Position numbers and translations under genes: made by a program. DNA of 64,000 bases from Cylindrodendrum hubeiense (lineage: Eukaryota > Ascomycota > Sordariomycetes > Hypocreales > Nectriaceae), in contig JAANBB010000007.1 of assembly GCA_014621425.1 (NCBI GenBank), positions 124,001 to 188,000 on the forward strand, in the 5' to 3' direction. This document shows, piece by piece, positions 49,739 to 62,229 of this stretch (position 1 is its first letter; each line of letters begins with the position of its first letter). The notes under the pieces are model-generated. The model saw only the letters and a program-made list of their open reading frames with translations, was not told the DNA's origin and made no database searches.

Positions 49739-50722
49739 ATGGCTACCAAGGCATTGCTCGTATCGCTAGCCACTCTCCAAGGCGTTCAAGCCTGGGGCAC
49801 ACTTGGCCATGCCACAGTTGCCTACATTGCGCAGAACTATGTCACGTCTGATGTCAAGGCGTGGGCCCAGGACGTTTTAGGTGACACATCGACGTCGTAC
49901 CTGGCCAACGTTGCCTCGTGGGCCGACACATATCGGTCAACGACAGCTGGAAAGTTTTCGGCAGTTTTCCATTATATTGATGCCGAAGACAACCCTCCGA
50001 CATCATGCAACATCGACTACGACCGCGACTGCGGTAGCGCTGGGTGCTCCGTGTCCGCCATCGCCAACTACACCCAGCGTGTAGGCGATGGCCGTCTGAG
50101 TGACGCCAATGTCCAGGAGGCTCTCAAATTCCTGGTGCACTTCATCGGCGACATCACACAGCCGTTGCATGACGAAGCACTTGACACGGGAGGCAACACC
50201 ATTACCGTCACTTTTGATGGCTACACTAACGACAACCTCCACTCGGACTGGGATACCTACATTCCCGAGAAGCTCGTCGGTGGCGACAGTCTCTCTGACG
50301 CTCTCTCCTGGGCCACATCGCTTACAAAAGAGATCAACTCGGGCGATTATTCGAGCCTCAAGGCCTCATGGATCGCTGGCGATGACATTGACGATGCCAT
50401 CACCACTGCGACTCGTTGGGCCTCGGATGCAAATGCTCTAGTGTGTAGTGTGGTTATGCCCGACGGTGTCGCTGCGCTACAAGAGGGCGATCTCTATCCT
50501 ACCTACTACAACAGCGTCATCTCAACCGTCGAGTTACAGATTGCTAAGGCAGGATACCGCTTGGGCAACTGGCTCAACATAGTCTACTCGCAGAACATTG
50601 TGGCCAAGCACAAGAGGAGCACCGTCCGCTACAACAACATCTTGCCGCCCCCTCGCCCCCTGAGCAAGGCCAAGCTCGCTAGATTGGCTCTGGACGGCAA
50701 TTGTGGCCGCCACCGTCATTAA
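49739..50722 (+). CDS. Secreted S1/P1 nuclease
   Basis: Single-exon gene for a 327-residue zinc-dependent nuclease that cuts single-stranded DNA and RNA outside the cell. Signal peptide MATKALLVSLATLQGVQA; the mature chain starts at Trp19, the N-terminal zinc ligand of this family, with His in GTLGHATVA. Further ligands: Asp in SWADTYR, His in FSAVFHYIDAED, His and Asp in VHFIGDITQPLHDEA, His and Asp in NLHSDWD. It is longer than nuclease S1 (267 mature residues) by a C-terminal extension after QIAKAGYRLGNWLN, which is basic and Pro-rich. The ATG at 49739 is preferred to in-frame upstream codons because it begins the signal peptide. Likely nutrient (phosphate) scavenging. Confidence 0.93.
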   Translation: MATKALLVSLATLQGVQAWGTLGHATVAYIAQNYVTSDVKAWAQDVLGDTSTSYLANVASWADTYRSTTAGKFSAVFHYIDAEDNPPTSCNIDYDRDCGSAGCSVSAIANYTQRVGDGRLSDANVQEALKFLVHFIGDITQPLHDEALDTGGNTITVTFDGYTNDNLHSDWDTYIPEKLVGGDSLSDALSWATSLTKEINSGDYSSLKASWIAGDDIDDAITTATRWASDANALVCSVVMPDGVAALQEGDLYPTYYNSVISTVELQIAKAGYRLGNWLNIVYSQNIVAKHKRSTVRYNNILPPPRPLSKAKLARLALDGNCGRHRH

Positions 50723-52104
50723 ATGTTACTTTGACCGTGGTGGTTGGAACGTTCTTCACCACTACTTAAGGGCTTTTGAAGTGATAGTACATAAGTAAAT
50801 AAAATATCAATCAAATGTTTTCAAGGTAGAAAAGGTCAGCCATATTTTGTGCCTGCCGAAAGTGAAGGAAGCTCAAGTCGAACAATTTCCACATTGTGGT
50901 GAATTGATTGGTAGTGTAGATGTTATATTTTGCGTCGATGTAAATTTTAATACAGCGGATTGACTAAATAAAACTTCAAGAAGGTGTTTTCTCACCGTTC
51001 GCCTGGAGGCACCTGGGATGAAATAATTTGACAGGATGTTGGGTGTATTAACGTTTCGCTTTTCATTTGTGCAAGCGGTCCACTGTCGTCAACAGACTTA
51101 GTCAATCTAAAATCATTGTGCCATTACGGGTGATTAGCCAAAAGGAGCTGAGGCTATTCGATTGGATTTTAACACACTATTGTGCTCAATCATATTATAT
51201 AGCCTCGTTTCGGCTATGGCTTCGTACCATAACTTGGATTCGTTATACTGAAAGATTTCCCAGCTCTTACTATTGTAATTAAGTCCTATTTCGTTTTCTT
51301 TTTCTGGGACAAGAAAAAGGAATCTTATAGTTCCTGGGTATTCTTTTCTTTTAAAAATTAATTAATTACCTATCTCATTATATGAAGCTTATATTTTATT
51401 CCCCTCCAATGAGTAAATCTGAAATCTGATATTATTTGTTTTTCTCATCTTATTATGTAAGTTAACTTATATTATAATTAATATTAAAATTTAATATTAT
51501 TTTAGTACAATAGATAATCAGATTAAGAGATCCAATGAATGTGCACGTTAAATCTATGAAGTTTATTCATTTTCTCATCATCTCGCCTCTTTGTTCCGAT
51601 CGGTTCTCAATCTGACACAATCTATTCATTAGCGTTTTGGTCACAGTGCTTGTAACAGCCCGTTAAGCGCATTTAACTTATACTTTGGTATCATCCCTAA
51701 TCTGCAATGTTCTACTAATACTGGAGCTTAGAGGAAGTGTATTAGATAGGTGTCCTGGGCTTGCGAAACGGGGGAAAATAGTGTTGTCTAGGGTAGCCAC
51801 CACGAGTGGCGCTGATTGGCTGCACGACCAATGTATTTGCTACGGCATCGTCGATTACAGTCACGGAGAGTACCAGTTGAAGGCGTAGTTTGGTGCCAGG
51901 GGACGAGATGCCACACAAGCCAACTACCTAGGCTACAGGTAGGGAATGTAATGACTACAGACTCGTAGCTTCAAGGATAGGAACTACAAACTTTTGCAAG
52001 AAGTGCAAAGTCAGTCGCTACGGATCTGATCTGACGGCATCCGCATCTGACAAGAGAGCAGTTTCAATTAAAAATTATATTAAACATGGAGATTTATTTA
52101 ATGT
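50723..52104. other. 1.4 kb without a supported gene
   Basis: Contains an AT-rich patch at about 51290-51550. No domain-bearing frame; perhaps decayed repeat DNA. Confidence 0.55.
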
Positions 52105-53508
52105 CTATATATTTCGCGGAATGGGATCTATTCCGGGATCTGAGCCACGACTGCTTACCGAGCCCTCTCCGGTCTGTCTCGAAGCCCCCGCAGAGCTGGC
52201 ATAGGCGCCCTGGACCGTTACAGAATAGGGCGCCTGATCAAGCAACATGTCGGTATCGTTATGGTTAAACCCGAGCTGTGCCTTCTTCCCAGGAACTGCG
52301 TTTGCGTCCATGACGTGCATTTCCACTGTCGTGGTGACGGTTGGCCAAGCCTTCGGTCTGGGATGTTCGCCGTCTTGAGTTTTATTCGCCAGCGTAGTAT
52401 CTCCACCTCTGGTCCCGCGGGATCTAGACGTGGTGTTATAGTCCGATCCGTGGTGGTGGCCGGATTGCCGGGCAATCTTGGAAATGAGACTGGCCATGGA
52501 CATCTCGATGTTGAGTTTAACAATGTAGGCGAGCGGGTGAAACTGCATGTACCTGGAGAAGAGACATTGCTGTTAGTATACTGCATGTGCAGAGGGAGTG
52601 AGTTGATGAGTTCATACACAAAGGTGTTATCCAGGCTCATCATGGCGACAATGAGAACGTCCATGCCCAGAGAGAACACAATGATGAACATGTTGAACTT
52701 GACGAGATTGTCGTATTTGCTGAGCCCGAGTTCGATCAAATTTCGTCTAACAATGCGGATGAAAAGGGCGTTGAGACAAGCATCAACTAAGAGGTAGATG
52801 ACCTTTTCGCAACGGTCCCAGATCTCGTTGATATGGACGTATGTATCCGAAATCTGTAACCGGGCAGGAACCCAGATGCAGTAAACGGAAATGTTGATGG
52901 CCGTAATTAAGAAGGCGACGCCGTACTTGAGTCGGAACACCATTTTTCGATCGTGAATGAGAATCGCACATCGATTGACAATAATCTGCAGGAGAAACTG
53001 AACCTATTTACGATGTTAGGGAGATGCGAATGAAGCAAGGTGGGGCAAAACAAACCTGAAGTGCCCACAAGGTAACTCAAGAGAAGAGAGTTGTTAGTTC
53101 AACATGGCACGAGGAGGCAGGTAAAGTGTGTGATGTATTATACGTACGGATGCAAAAGTAGAATGCAAAGCTACATACAGAGTCAGTACAATTGGAACAG
53201 TTGGGTGAGGGGAATGCAGGATGAGTGGCTCAGGCTTACCTAGGTGATATGGCCCCTAGAATGAACATGAAGCAGATGACGCCAAAGCCAAGACACACAG
53301 AAATCTCCAGCCAAATCATCCAAATGTATGGGTTGGAGAATAAAGCAGATAGTCCACGTCGGCGGTAGGCACTCGCTGTTTGCTGGATGGCCGACCATGC
53401 CGTCAGCCAGCCGATGCCCAGGGTGAAACCCCAGGCCAAAGAAGCAATGATCAAGTCATTGGATGTCACTTCCTCAAGGACGAAACGGTCAGGAATGAGT
53501 GTTAGCAT
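52105..53508 (-). CDS. Fungal integral membrane protein, seven-helix type
   Basis: Five exons (53508-53240, 53170-53148, 53075-53056, 53003-52618, 52552-52105), two of them only 20-23 nt, give 381 residues. Hydrophobic segments: IIASLAWGFTLGIGWLTAW, IWMIWLEISVCLGFGVICF, a split FAFYFCILTLWALQVQFLLQ, VAFLITAINISVYCIW, KVIYLLVDACLNALFI and FIIVFSLGMDVLIVAMM, followed by YMQFHPLAYIVKLNIEMSMA and a hydrophilic Ser/Thr/Gly-rich cytosolic tail. This matches a common but uncharacterised filamentous-fungal membrane family with a Pth11-like outline. The motif PARLQISDTYVHINEIWDRCEK lies between helices. Role unknown, perhaps sensing. Confidence 0.8.
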
Positions 53509-55856
53509 CCTGCCAGCAACAGCAAAGAGTTACGAAAGGAAAGGAGGGTAAATTGTCCTTCCTACGAAGCTGGAACCCTGGACAAAAGCAAAGACAGCAC
53601 CAACAGTCTTTAAAAGAGCCAGGAGGATTTGAAACACGTCTCGTGCAAGCACACTGGCGACGTAATAAATGCTCGGTCCTTCTTGGTCCGAACCTGCCGA
53701 ATCTCCCGAGAGGGCTACTAAGACCAGTAAATGGTCCGATTTGCTCGCCCAGGTTGTACCAAAGCCGTAGCGTATGCGAAGCTAAACTCTAACATTGGAC
53801 GCTAGACATGGCAGACCCTCCCCCTCAATCTAGAGGAGTTGCTTCGACGTACTACGTCGTACAAAGGATGGCCAAGAGACGCCCGGGCCCTCAGGATCTG
53901 TATGACTCGTGTGGTGTGAACCCTATTTTGTGCTATACGCCGGGAGCCTCCCCGACCGCCGATTATGTGTCACACAGGGAAGCCCCTGTACAGGCTGAAG
54001 AGTGCGATGCCGTGGGCTGGGAAGTCCAAGCTGAGGGCGTAGAGATCTAGACTTGGTGGGTCGGTCGTTTGTGAGCGACGGATCTGCATAATGCTCATTT
54101 CCCTGTGCCGGTTTGGTTGGTGCCCGGCAGTGGGATTAATCGACTTGTGCTTGCATCATCCAGAGGCCTCTCCCAGTGATCTACACGCGCTAGGGGCTCG
54201 CAAAGTTCGCCCAGAGGCTGTTTCAGGGGGGAGGCCGTGTCGGGCGCGAGTCTGAGGCTTTTGTGAGAAGTGGAAGCCATCAGCGCTCTCACTTCAGGCA
54301 GATTGACTGACATGTCTTGAATTTGCGAGTACGTTACCGAGACCGAGTCAGTGGGTTGGAGATTGATTGCTGGGTAGGCATTTGACGTGCGGGGGTAGTA
54401 TTGCATCTCCACAATCGAAGTCCTTGACTGCCCGCCACCGGTAGTTGGCGATGTCGATGATGCCTGAATCGCCCATCCGCCAGATGCATCTGCAGCAGCC
54501 CCAGTTGCAGATCCCGCTGATCTCCATGGAGCCTGGAGTTTCATCGGTCAGGGGATCTCCCGGCGTCTTACTTTCGGCCAACCGGCCTAGCCTACGCCAC
54601 GAGCGCCTCGCGTCGCCTAGCTCAGGGGACCCGTACCGTTGTGGTACGAGGTCCAAAACAGCGCGGGCTTTCCCATGACACGGGCTGCTGAATCTAGACC
54701 ATATTAGTATCGAACTGCCATCTCACCTCGTCAAGAGAAACAAAAATATGGTCAGGGACGGAAGCCAAGGTCACTGAATAGGCTAGACACTGGACGAATG
54801 CGGCTAAAATAGCGACGCCACTACGCGTCTCGGCGTAGGTCGAAACGGGGTCATAGCGAAACGGCTTCTGCACATCTTCTATGACTCGGACAATCCCAAC
54901 AGAACCGGTTTCTCAAAGAGCATGCAGCTGAAGCACCCTGAGCATGTAGAGAACGCACGTGCAACACGCGTCAGCCATACACGGCAAATCTCTGGATCAT
55001 GACCGCGCATTTCACGCTTGTGAGCGCATCACGAGCCGAAGAAACACCGCTATCAGTCCCAGAATAGCAAAATTACTAGAGCTCGATGAAGAAGTGTTCT
55101 TAAAATATCGCCTTAAAATGTCAAAGAGCTGCGGTAATTAACGAGGCCAAGGTAGGCTCCAAGAGTCGCTCTCAAAGTGAAGCTCTCTTGTCGTCAGCGG
55201 TCTCGACTTATCGATCAGGCCATTTGTCCCGCGTTGCATCCCAACTCCAAAGGTTTCGATGACATTGAATCGGCACAGACACAGACGCCAAGAAGGGAAA
55301 TAAATCGGCCACCCCGCACAAGTCGTCAGACATTGAGAGAGTCTCGATCGCCAGGATATGATGGACAATTGTAGCCCCCTTCTTCACCCGCTAGGTGGAT
55401 CGCGGCACCAGGGCCCGGGCCCGATGGATGAACCCGATGGATGAACTCGATGGGGCACCCCCGCCAACTTGCTACATGCAAGCCGGGACACCCTGATTCA
55501 CCAATACCCCTGACCTGCACACCGACTCACCGGGAACTCAGAGGGGGATGGAAGTAGGACCAAGCCACTGTTCTGACTCGATCGATTTATTTACTTAAAG
55601 CTCCTAGGAACCTCCACATTGTAGAAGCTAGCATCTGGGGGGAACACTCACCTGTCCCGAAATCACTTGCTGACACTACGACACTACGGGCGTAGTCCTG
55701 GATTTAGGGAAGAAGTGCTGACGAAGGTGGGTCGGATGTGTCTCGGCCAACTTTTCCCTAGCAGCCTTAGGCGCTTGGGTCGAGTTTGCAACGAAGAAAA
55801 ACAGAACTTGATTCTATATCAATAGGTTAAATCATTTAAACTTGAGTATTTTTGGG
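53509..55856. other. 2.3 kb mostly without a supported gene
   Basis: Holds one possible minus-strand relic at 54095-54880; otherwise short frames only. The sequence near 55400-55450 has a duplicated gatggatgaac motif. Confidence 0.5.
54095..54880 (-). pseudogene. Possible remnant of a membrane-protein gene
   Basis: A stretch reads GIVRVIEDVQKPFRYDPVS, then a hydrophobic segment SGVAILAAFVQCLAYSVTLA. Further on, an open frame runs to a Ser/Thr/Pro-rich tail ending TNQTGTGK at 54095; a 55 nt intron-like gap (GTAAGA to AG) joins its last two parts in phase. The join from the hydrophobic part to the tail part fails in phase. It is either a decayed gene or a chance assembly, and no family is recognised. 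Confidence 0.25.
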
Positions 55857-57320
55857 CTACCAGTGTTCTCTATTAGGTAGATCAGCTGTCCCAGGAAGCC
55901 TCGGCGAGGTCGTGGACTCGATGTATATTTGCTTGCGAATATTGCTCGGCTTTGCAGGAACAATGTTCTCTTGGCTATCAGCATCCGACACATTCCGGTC
56001 ATCAAGTCGATAACTGGGCCCAGTGGCCCGACTTGAACCTTGGCCAAACTTAATGCCCGAGAAGCCCCGGGATCCTGAATGACCACCCGAGCTGATATCG
56101 CTGAAACACGGGACCTTTCTCAAGAGCGGGCGCAATGCCGTGAGTGATGCAGCAAAAATGCTCAACCCGATCTCGATTATAGAACTGGGAAATTGGCAAT
56201 CAGCAAATATTTCTTACTTGTTAATGGATCTAGTCAAGAAGTAACATACTAAACCGTCGCTTCGAGCGTTGTTTGGATGATGTCTGTGCTTGCGAGACCT
56301 CCCTTCGATGACATCTGGGCCACTTCAATGACGTACTTGAGTCGGACGATGGTGGCGACGGAGCTCCTGTAAGAATGTCAGCTACCTGCATGATTGTAAT
56401 ATTTGCGGCGGCTGGATTACACTGCACCGAGTCCGAGCAAAAGAAGAATCGAAATCTTGAGCTTTAGCCGCAACTGCGTTTTCCCCAACATGTGTATCGG
56501 CAAAAGCTGCAGACTGTGTCAGTAAACACGCACATATATAGCTCAATGCTGATGCCTCATACTGCATAGAACCAACTCGTAGTCATGTCCATGACGGATA
56601 GAGCAATACCAGTGTTCCCTATCACAGACGTAGAAAGACAAGCGCCTGTACCAACGCCCCATGCCACCGACAGTGGGCGACATTGCAAGGCGAATACCAA
56701 AGCCACAACCAACGTCCATGTGGCGACGATTACCATTGAGACGATCAATGTCAAACGCACAACTCGCATGTCGGATTTATCGGCGAGTCGGAAGAGGACT
56801 AATGCGACGCCAAGCTTCGAGATGCCCGTGGCAAGGATGTATACGATCTGGGCGATGGTAAAGAACTGCGCGAACACGTTAGCACAAGTCATTACAATGA
56901 TGTATCGCAGACTCAAGGCTGAGAGAATTTACCATGGCAGCCTTGATCGGGTCGAAACTAGACTCGACTGTCGTCGCCCCAATGCCATAGTCAATGGCCT
57001 TGAGCTCCATGACACAGAATGTAGTAAACCCAATCTGCGCGAACGTCAGTCTTTTGGCTCCAAACAACGCGAGGTTAGTACATACTCACGAGGGACACAG
57101 CCATAGTAACGTCGTCATAGCCAATTGCCTTTTTGGTACCACGAGCCCAGAACCTCAGGCCGACGGCGATGCCGTCAACCACGAGAAACGTGATGACCGT
57201 TGGATAGTACCCGTCCCTCACTGCCATGTTCTTAGATGGGAGATGGGCAACGGGATTGAAAGCACGTGGGCTAGGTTCGAAGCCATACCATACCGTAGCG
57301 AGATCATTTGAGCCGTTCAT
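55857..57320 (-). CDS. Pth11/SAT4-like seven-helix membrane protein
   Basis: Six exons, 57320-57090, 57034-56933, 56865-56563, 56506-56421, 56366-56250 and 56184-55857, encode 388 residues. Features of the fungal rhodopsin-like (SAT4, PF20684) domain: VVDGIAVGLRFWARG with GYDDVTM, YGIGATTVE, IVYILATGISKLGVALVLFR, WTLVVALVFALQCRPLSVAW, CLSTSVIGNTGIALSVMDM, LPIHMLGKTQLRLKLKISI, VATIVRLKYVIEVA, and the last helix EIGLSIFAASLTALRPLLRK. The tail is cytosolic and Ser/Gly-rich. These proteins are thought to be G-protein-coupled receptor-like sensors at the plasma membrane, but most lack known ligands. All splice phases fit and no lesion is seen. Confidence 0.88.
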
Positions 57321-58390
57321 ATTAATACCTCGAAGGACTTTTAACGAAACCAACTGTCACGTAGGAACATCATGATTGGTGTCCTATACGATTCCTTCCG
57401 ACTGGATTTGGGTCTGTGCTAACCTTGCAAGTTCAAAAACTGTTTGGACGACCCTGAGGATCGACAAATACGTACGAGGCACACTCCTGTCGCCCCACAA
57501 GAGATGGACAGCCGCGCAGTGCGATACCACTGTGACGGTTGTTCCTGGGTTGATGTTGCACTGTTCAAAATGAGGCTACACACCGTTTAAGATCGCCGTT
57601 TGAAGTGACTTCAATGTGAATATCGCCTCTATCTACCTTGTTTGCCTTGAAACGAGGGCCTATCGTCCCCTTAACCCCCGAAACCCCATGCTAGGGGCTC
57701 CAAAAAGACCCCCGGATCCTGGTAAGTAGGGTAGTGTCAGTGCCGGGGCATGGAGGAGAATTCCAATGCTCTCACTGCCAATGTTGTCACGTTACAATCA
57801 TATCGAACCATTTTAATTCAGCTCTTGCGCACAAAGCAATTCTAACAGGGACTAGGATGGCCAACGGCTTTAAGCTGTCCCATGTCACCCAGTAGTTCAT
57901 TCCACATCGTCCGACTTGTCATGGGTAGTTCAAGCAGCTAAGAGTGGGCGATGATAGCTAAGTCTTTGTAGTAGTGGCAATAGCTCCGCATCGGGTATTC
58001 CTGGAGATATTCGTACTGGGGTGCATCTTGAGACTTCCCTTAAAGGGATGGCGTATGTACGAGTAACGGCTGAAAGACCCTGATGAATTAAAACGAGGAC
58101 GAGTACCCATGGCATACTAACGACACTGTGTTTCAAGCTCCACCCAACAAGCGGAGGTACGTCGGAATTCTGTTCCAGTAAGGTCGGCAAGGAGACCACA
58201 GGGATGACAGGCCCAAGTAGACCAAGACAAGCCCCGATTGGGTGAGGAACGAATTGGATGCGAACAGACATTAACAGACATGGACAGACGTGAGCAGAAA
58301 GAACCGGATATATAAGGACAAGCGAGACCAAATATATTGCCTTCCCGTCAAACATTTACCAATCCCTTGCCCAACCTGCCTTTAGTTCAA
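57321..58390. other. 1.1 kb divergent intergenic region
   Basis: Between the Pth11-like gene (minus) and the kinase-like gene (plus). It should hold both promoters. Nested repeats of ACAGAC(A/G)T occur at 58265-58292. No gene seen. Confidence 0.55.
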
Positions 58391-59473
58391 ATGGCCGTTT
58401 CCGAGATCCAGCCGCTTCCCACAGTACCCGAGCAGGTCACAGCCTCGTGGCTTGGCGGTGTTCTCGGGCTCAATGTGAAATCAATCGAGCTTACGAACAG
58501 TGTGTTGAACGCAACTGCAAGCAAATTGTTCATCACTATCACATACGAAGATGAAAACGTTGACACTCTTCGACCGACATATGTCTGCCTCAAGGGAGGC
58601 TTTAACCCAGCCATGCTTGCCATCGAGGGGTACAGGGAGATTCTCATAACCATGTACACGCGCGAGGCCAAGTTCTTCAACCTCGTGGCGCCCAAACTCA
58701 TAGATATGTCTCTTCCCAAGGTGTGGTGGGCTGGGGCTGCCAGCCAACAGGCTATTCTGGTCATGGATGACTTGAACCACAGCGGTTTCACATTTGGTAA
58801 TCCTGTCGATGCTTGGTCGGTCGAGCGAGTTATGTCCGGTGTTGAACAGCTTGCCGCCCTGCATGCTGGAACCTGGGGCTACTCTATGGACGACCACCCA
58901 TGGCTCACACCTGCGTACGAGCACGTCATGATTGGCCTCACATTGATGTGGGATGACCAAGTTCTGGGTGCTGACCGCCCGCCGTGCCCGGATATCATCA
59001 AGGGGGACCGGGAGCGCACGGTAGCGGCCATGAAAAAGCACTACGTCACCAAAAACCCCAAGTTTATTTGCCTCTTGCATGGTGATCCACATACCGGCAA
59101 CACCTATGTCGACAAAGCTGGAAACCCGCGCTTCCTCGACTGGCAGACGCTGCATATCGGCTCGGCATTCCACGACTTTGCCTACTTCGTCATTGGCGCC
59201 TTGTCCATCGAGGACCGGAGAGCCCACGAGCTGTCGCTCCTGGACCACTACCTTGAGACCCTGGCCAAATTCGGCGGCCCATCCTTCACCACTCAGGCCG
59301 ACGAAGTTGTCAAGGAGTATCACAAGTCTACGATATCTGGTATGGGCTGGGTTCTCACGCCCTACGACATGCAGCCCAAGGAGCGTGTTATTGCTATGTG
59401 CGAGCGGTACTGTGCCGCCATAGTGGATCACAAAACTATTGAGCTGATAGAGTCTCTGCCGGATGCTGAGTAG
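58391..59473 (+). CDS. Aminoglycoside-phosphotransferase/EcKinase-like protein
   Basis: Single-exon 360-residue protein of the APH/choline-kinase fold (PF01636 and the related ecdysteroid-kinase-like group). The catalytic loop is LLHGDPHTGNTY, with His230, Asp232 and Asn237, and the metal-binding Asp250 lies in RFLDWQ. ATP-lobe pieces are YVCLKGGFNP (Lys68) and ILVMDDLNHSG. It should phosphorylate a small molecule, not a protein. In moulds the family is large and substrates are mostly unknown. The ATG at 58391 has a CAAATGGC context; the frame is open 54 bp further up without a better start. Confidence 0.9.
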   Translation: MAVSEIQPLPTVPEQVTASWLGGVLGLNVKSIELTNSVLNATASKLFITITYEDENVDTLRPTYVCLKGGFNPAMLAIEGYREILITMYTREAKFFNLVAPKLIDMSLPKVWWAGAASQQAILVMDDLNHSGFTFGNPVDAWSVERVMSGVEQLAALHAGTWGYSMDDHPWLTPAYEHVMIGLTLMWDDQVLGADRPPCPDIIKGDRERTVAAMKKHYVTKNPKFICLLHGDPHTGNTYVDKAGNPRFLDWQTLHIGSAFHDFAYFVIGALSIEDRRAHELSLLDHYLETLAKFGGPSFTTQADEVVKEYHKSTISGMGWVLTPYDMQPKERVIAMCERYCAAIVDHKTIELIESLPDAE

Positions 59474-62229
59474 AGAAGAGTGAATAGATGACGTGCTTGA
59501 AAGTAGATAATAAACATTTCGAATCCTGCATATCCCTTAAAACCTTGTTCTCTGAACGGAGCGGGCCGTCGACCTTGCGACGCCCCACGTTCATCGGTGT
59601 GTCTAACTCGATGCAAGATGTCGCAAAACCCGGTTGGATTCATGCACCACATTTCTGTACACCAACCAGTAGGCATCTACGTATTTATACATGTTCAGCA
59701 AGACTGAGCGACTTACAGGAAACTTTGAGACTTGTCTCCGTTTGAAGTTAGTGAAGTTTTACGATTGCGTCGCGTCATTAATCGTCTTATTCCGATTTCT
59801 AATTTTACAAAGGCATGTGTGTCCTTTCCTTACTTGCGAGTGTGACCCTACGAAAAAGAAAGCAACCTACATAATATTTGCACAGTTATGTACAAAACTA
59901 CCTTCCTCTTCGCCTAGACATAAACAGAACAAATGGGCGCATGGAGGATGTCACACAGTGTCACATGTAACAGGCATCGGCTATCAAATGGAAACTTCGG
60001 TAACAGACAGAGGTATCACTGGCCGCTATTGTGGTGAGATGATCTGATTTACGTTTGCATATTTGAGCTATCTCTTTGAGTGCGGAAATGCTTGTGGGGC
60101 TACCTGGGACAAGTCGGATTTGAGCAGGTATGTAGCCCAGTTAGCAGATACCTTGTCTATAGCTGAGTTGCCAACAGAAACATTGGTATCTCTTCAACCT
60201 AGGGAATTTCAGAACTGCCCCACAAACATTTCCGCACTCAAAGAGATGAAGTCATCTGCATTTTTATCATGTTCATGATCAATTTGTAAATAAATTCTGG
60301 GGGCTTCCGTTTGGAATAAAGCATAAGTTGAAGATATTTTTATTAATGGCCACGGTCCTTGCGACTATCACCTAGTACAGACATAGCACCAACATCTGTC
60401 AATAGGCGTGAATGGTCAGAGCAGCTTGAAGATGAGTAACTCGAATACCGCGAATTTCTTAGGTGCACTCCCCATTACGAGTGCACCACATCCGCACAGT
60501 CTCATCATCAGAGACCTACTCGATGAGGACTGAATCATGCGGCAATGCCACTGATGCGTCTAAGATCTGTTGGCATTGTCCCCAGCTGTTTTCAGGGTTT
60601 GATGCAAGAGCCATCCACTCTGGGATCTAATTTTTAAGAGCTCGCCGTAATGGACTTTTTTTGGGTGTAATGGTAACAATTGAAGAGTAAATTTGAGGAG
60701 GTGTTGAATCAATTATAGACATATCGCAAGACCCAGTTGTACAGCATCTGGAGAAAGTCTAGAAGCATTTCGCTATCTCACTGTAGAATTAGTAGAATAT
60801 TCTCATGCTTAGAGTCCACCAAATATATACAATATCTGTGAAGTTAAAGGTGGAGGTGAGTATGAAATTACTGCAGGCTATCTATAAATAAATGAATATC
60901 ATAGAGTGCGATGGCCATTTGAACGAAGCAGTAAGTCGCTCGGTCGATCAGCTGGCAAATCACGTGCAATGGAGGAAGAGCAGTAATTTGATCATCACTA
61001 AAGCAGGCCTCGATAAAAAAGGGGCGTGCCCCGGTAGTTGTCTAGGTTAATCTGATTACGTTCCCCAGCTGACCGACTTAACGCTAAGATAATAAAATGT
61101 CTGCGCGGTAAAATGATCAAAGTTTGGAAATGAGGAGGCTAGTTTTGCACCAGACGTTGTTTTCTTTTTTTTTCTCCCACAGGGTCACACTCTCATCTGG
61201 GTAAGACAAAGGGGAAAGCTTTACTACATTGGGATAAAGTCAGTCGGTCACGTGTTGGACATGGAATCATGGACAAGGGCAGGGACTGGCTCAAGGACGC
61301 ATGTTCAGAGCAGAACGCATTGTTGGTCTGATCACATGAAAGCCACAAGAGAGGAGATACTATGAGACGAGGGACTTATTCTCACCAACTCTCACTCTTG
61401 AAAAATCACCCCTTTATGAGAGCCATCACCGGCTCAACAGTGGGGAGTGGGCTGGTTCAACTCAAGCGTCGCATCATCTGCAGTTTTACCCCGGATTGCC
61501 AAGCCCTCGTCTATGCGCACCGCTAAAGGAGTGAATTGTCGTCCAAATCTGCTCCTCTTTTTCTTACGAGATTACAGATTTTCTTTTGGGGAGTCTCTCT
61601 GCTTAAGTACGCGCAGGCGTTTGCCCACTGCCGGTCACTGACCGGTAACGATGGCCCACATGTAAGACGCTAACTTTTTTTTTCCTCTGGTGACTGCGTC
61701 GAATTCTCACTTTTTACGTATTCCATTATTCATAATTGACTCCTCATCCCCACACCATCTCGACCCGCATAAGCTAACAACTCGGCGGGGAAAATCGGAG
61801 GCATCCAGATTGAGTGAAGCCGTATAATCTGGGGTACGACCGGGACATCCATGCAGGTCGGGTGGTTATTAGCTAACGCAAAGCCAAGAAGCGGAGCCCC
61901 GTAAACTCAATGCCAGTCTCTGGGGAGATGGTGTCAACGCCAACCAATTACTCTACCGCTCTTTCATTGCACGCGTGACTAATGACCAGACACCGCGTGC
62001 CGGCCCTGCAGTTGGTGATTGCTCGGTTGGAGCAGAATTTGTTTGTCCTCCTCATACCCCTCGGCAATTAGATAATTATTACCTAAACTCCCGTTTCTAG
62101 GCGGGAGGAGCTATTCGATGGCGTTTCAATGGAAGTGCCAAAGTGTATAATAATAGTAAATGCGCCGCCGGTCATTGAAATAGAATTTCTCTGTATCCAG
62201 TAACCATCATTGCTAGACCAACCGCAAAT
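59474..62229. other. 2.7 kb without protein-coding genes
   Basis: Carries the foldback element at 60070-60247; otherwise unique sequence with short frames. The stretch 61160-61180 is a T-rich tract. Confidence 0.6.
60070..60247. mobile_element. Short foldback element (MITE-like)
   Basis: Two 31 bp arms, 60070-60100 and 60217-60247, are perfect inverted repeats apart from one base (ATCTCTTTGAGTGCGGAAAT outward end). They enclose 116 bp of non-coding DNA. Size and form fit a miniature inverted-repeat transposon; a target duplication is not clear. Confidence 0.75.

Noticed and set aside
57930..58355. 141-codon minus-strand frame upstream of the kinase-like gene
   Set aside because: No domain, low-complexity hydrophobic start, and it overlaps the expected promoter and leader.
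58481..59431. 316-codon minus-strand frame
   Set aside because: Antisense of the kinase-like gene; no domain, and its sense strand carries the HGD..N and DW motifs.
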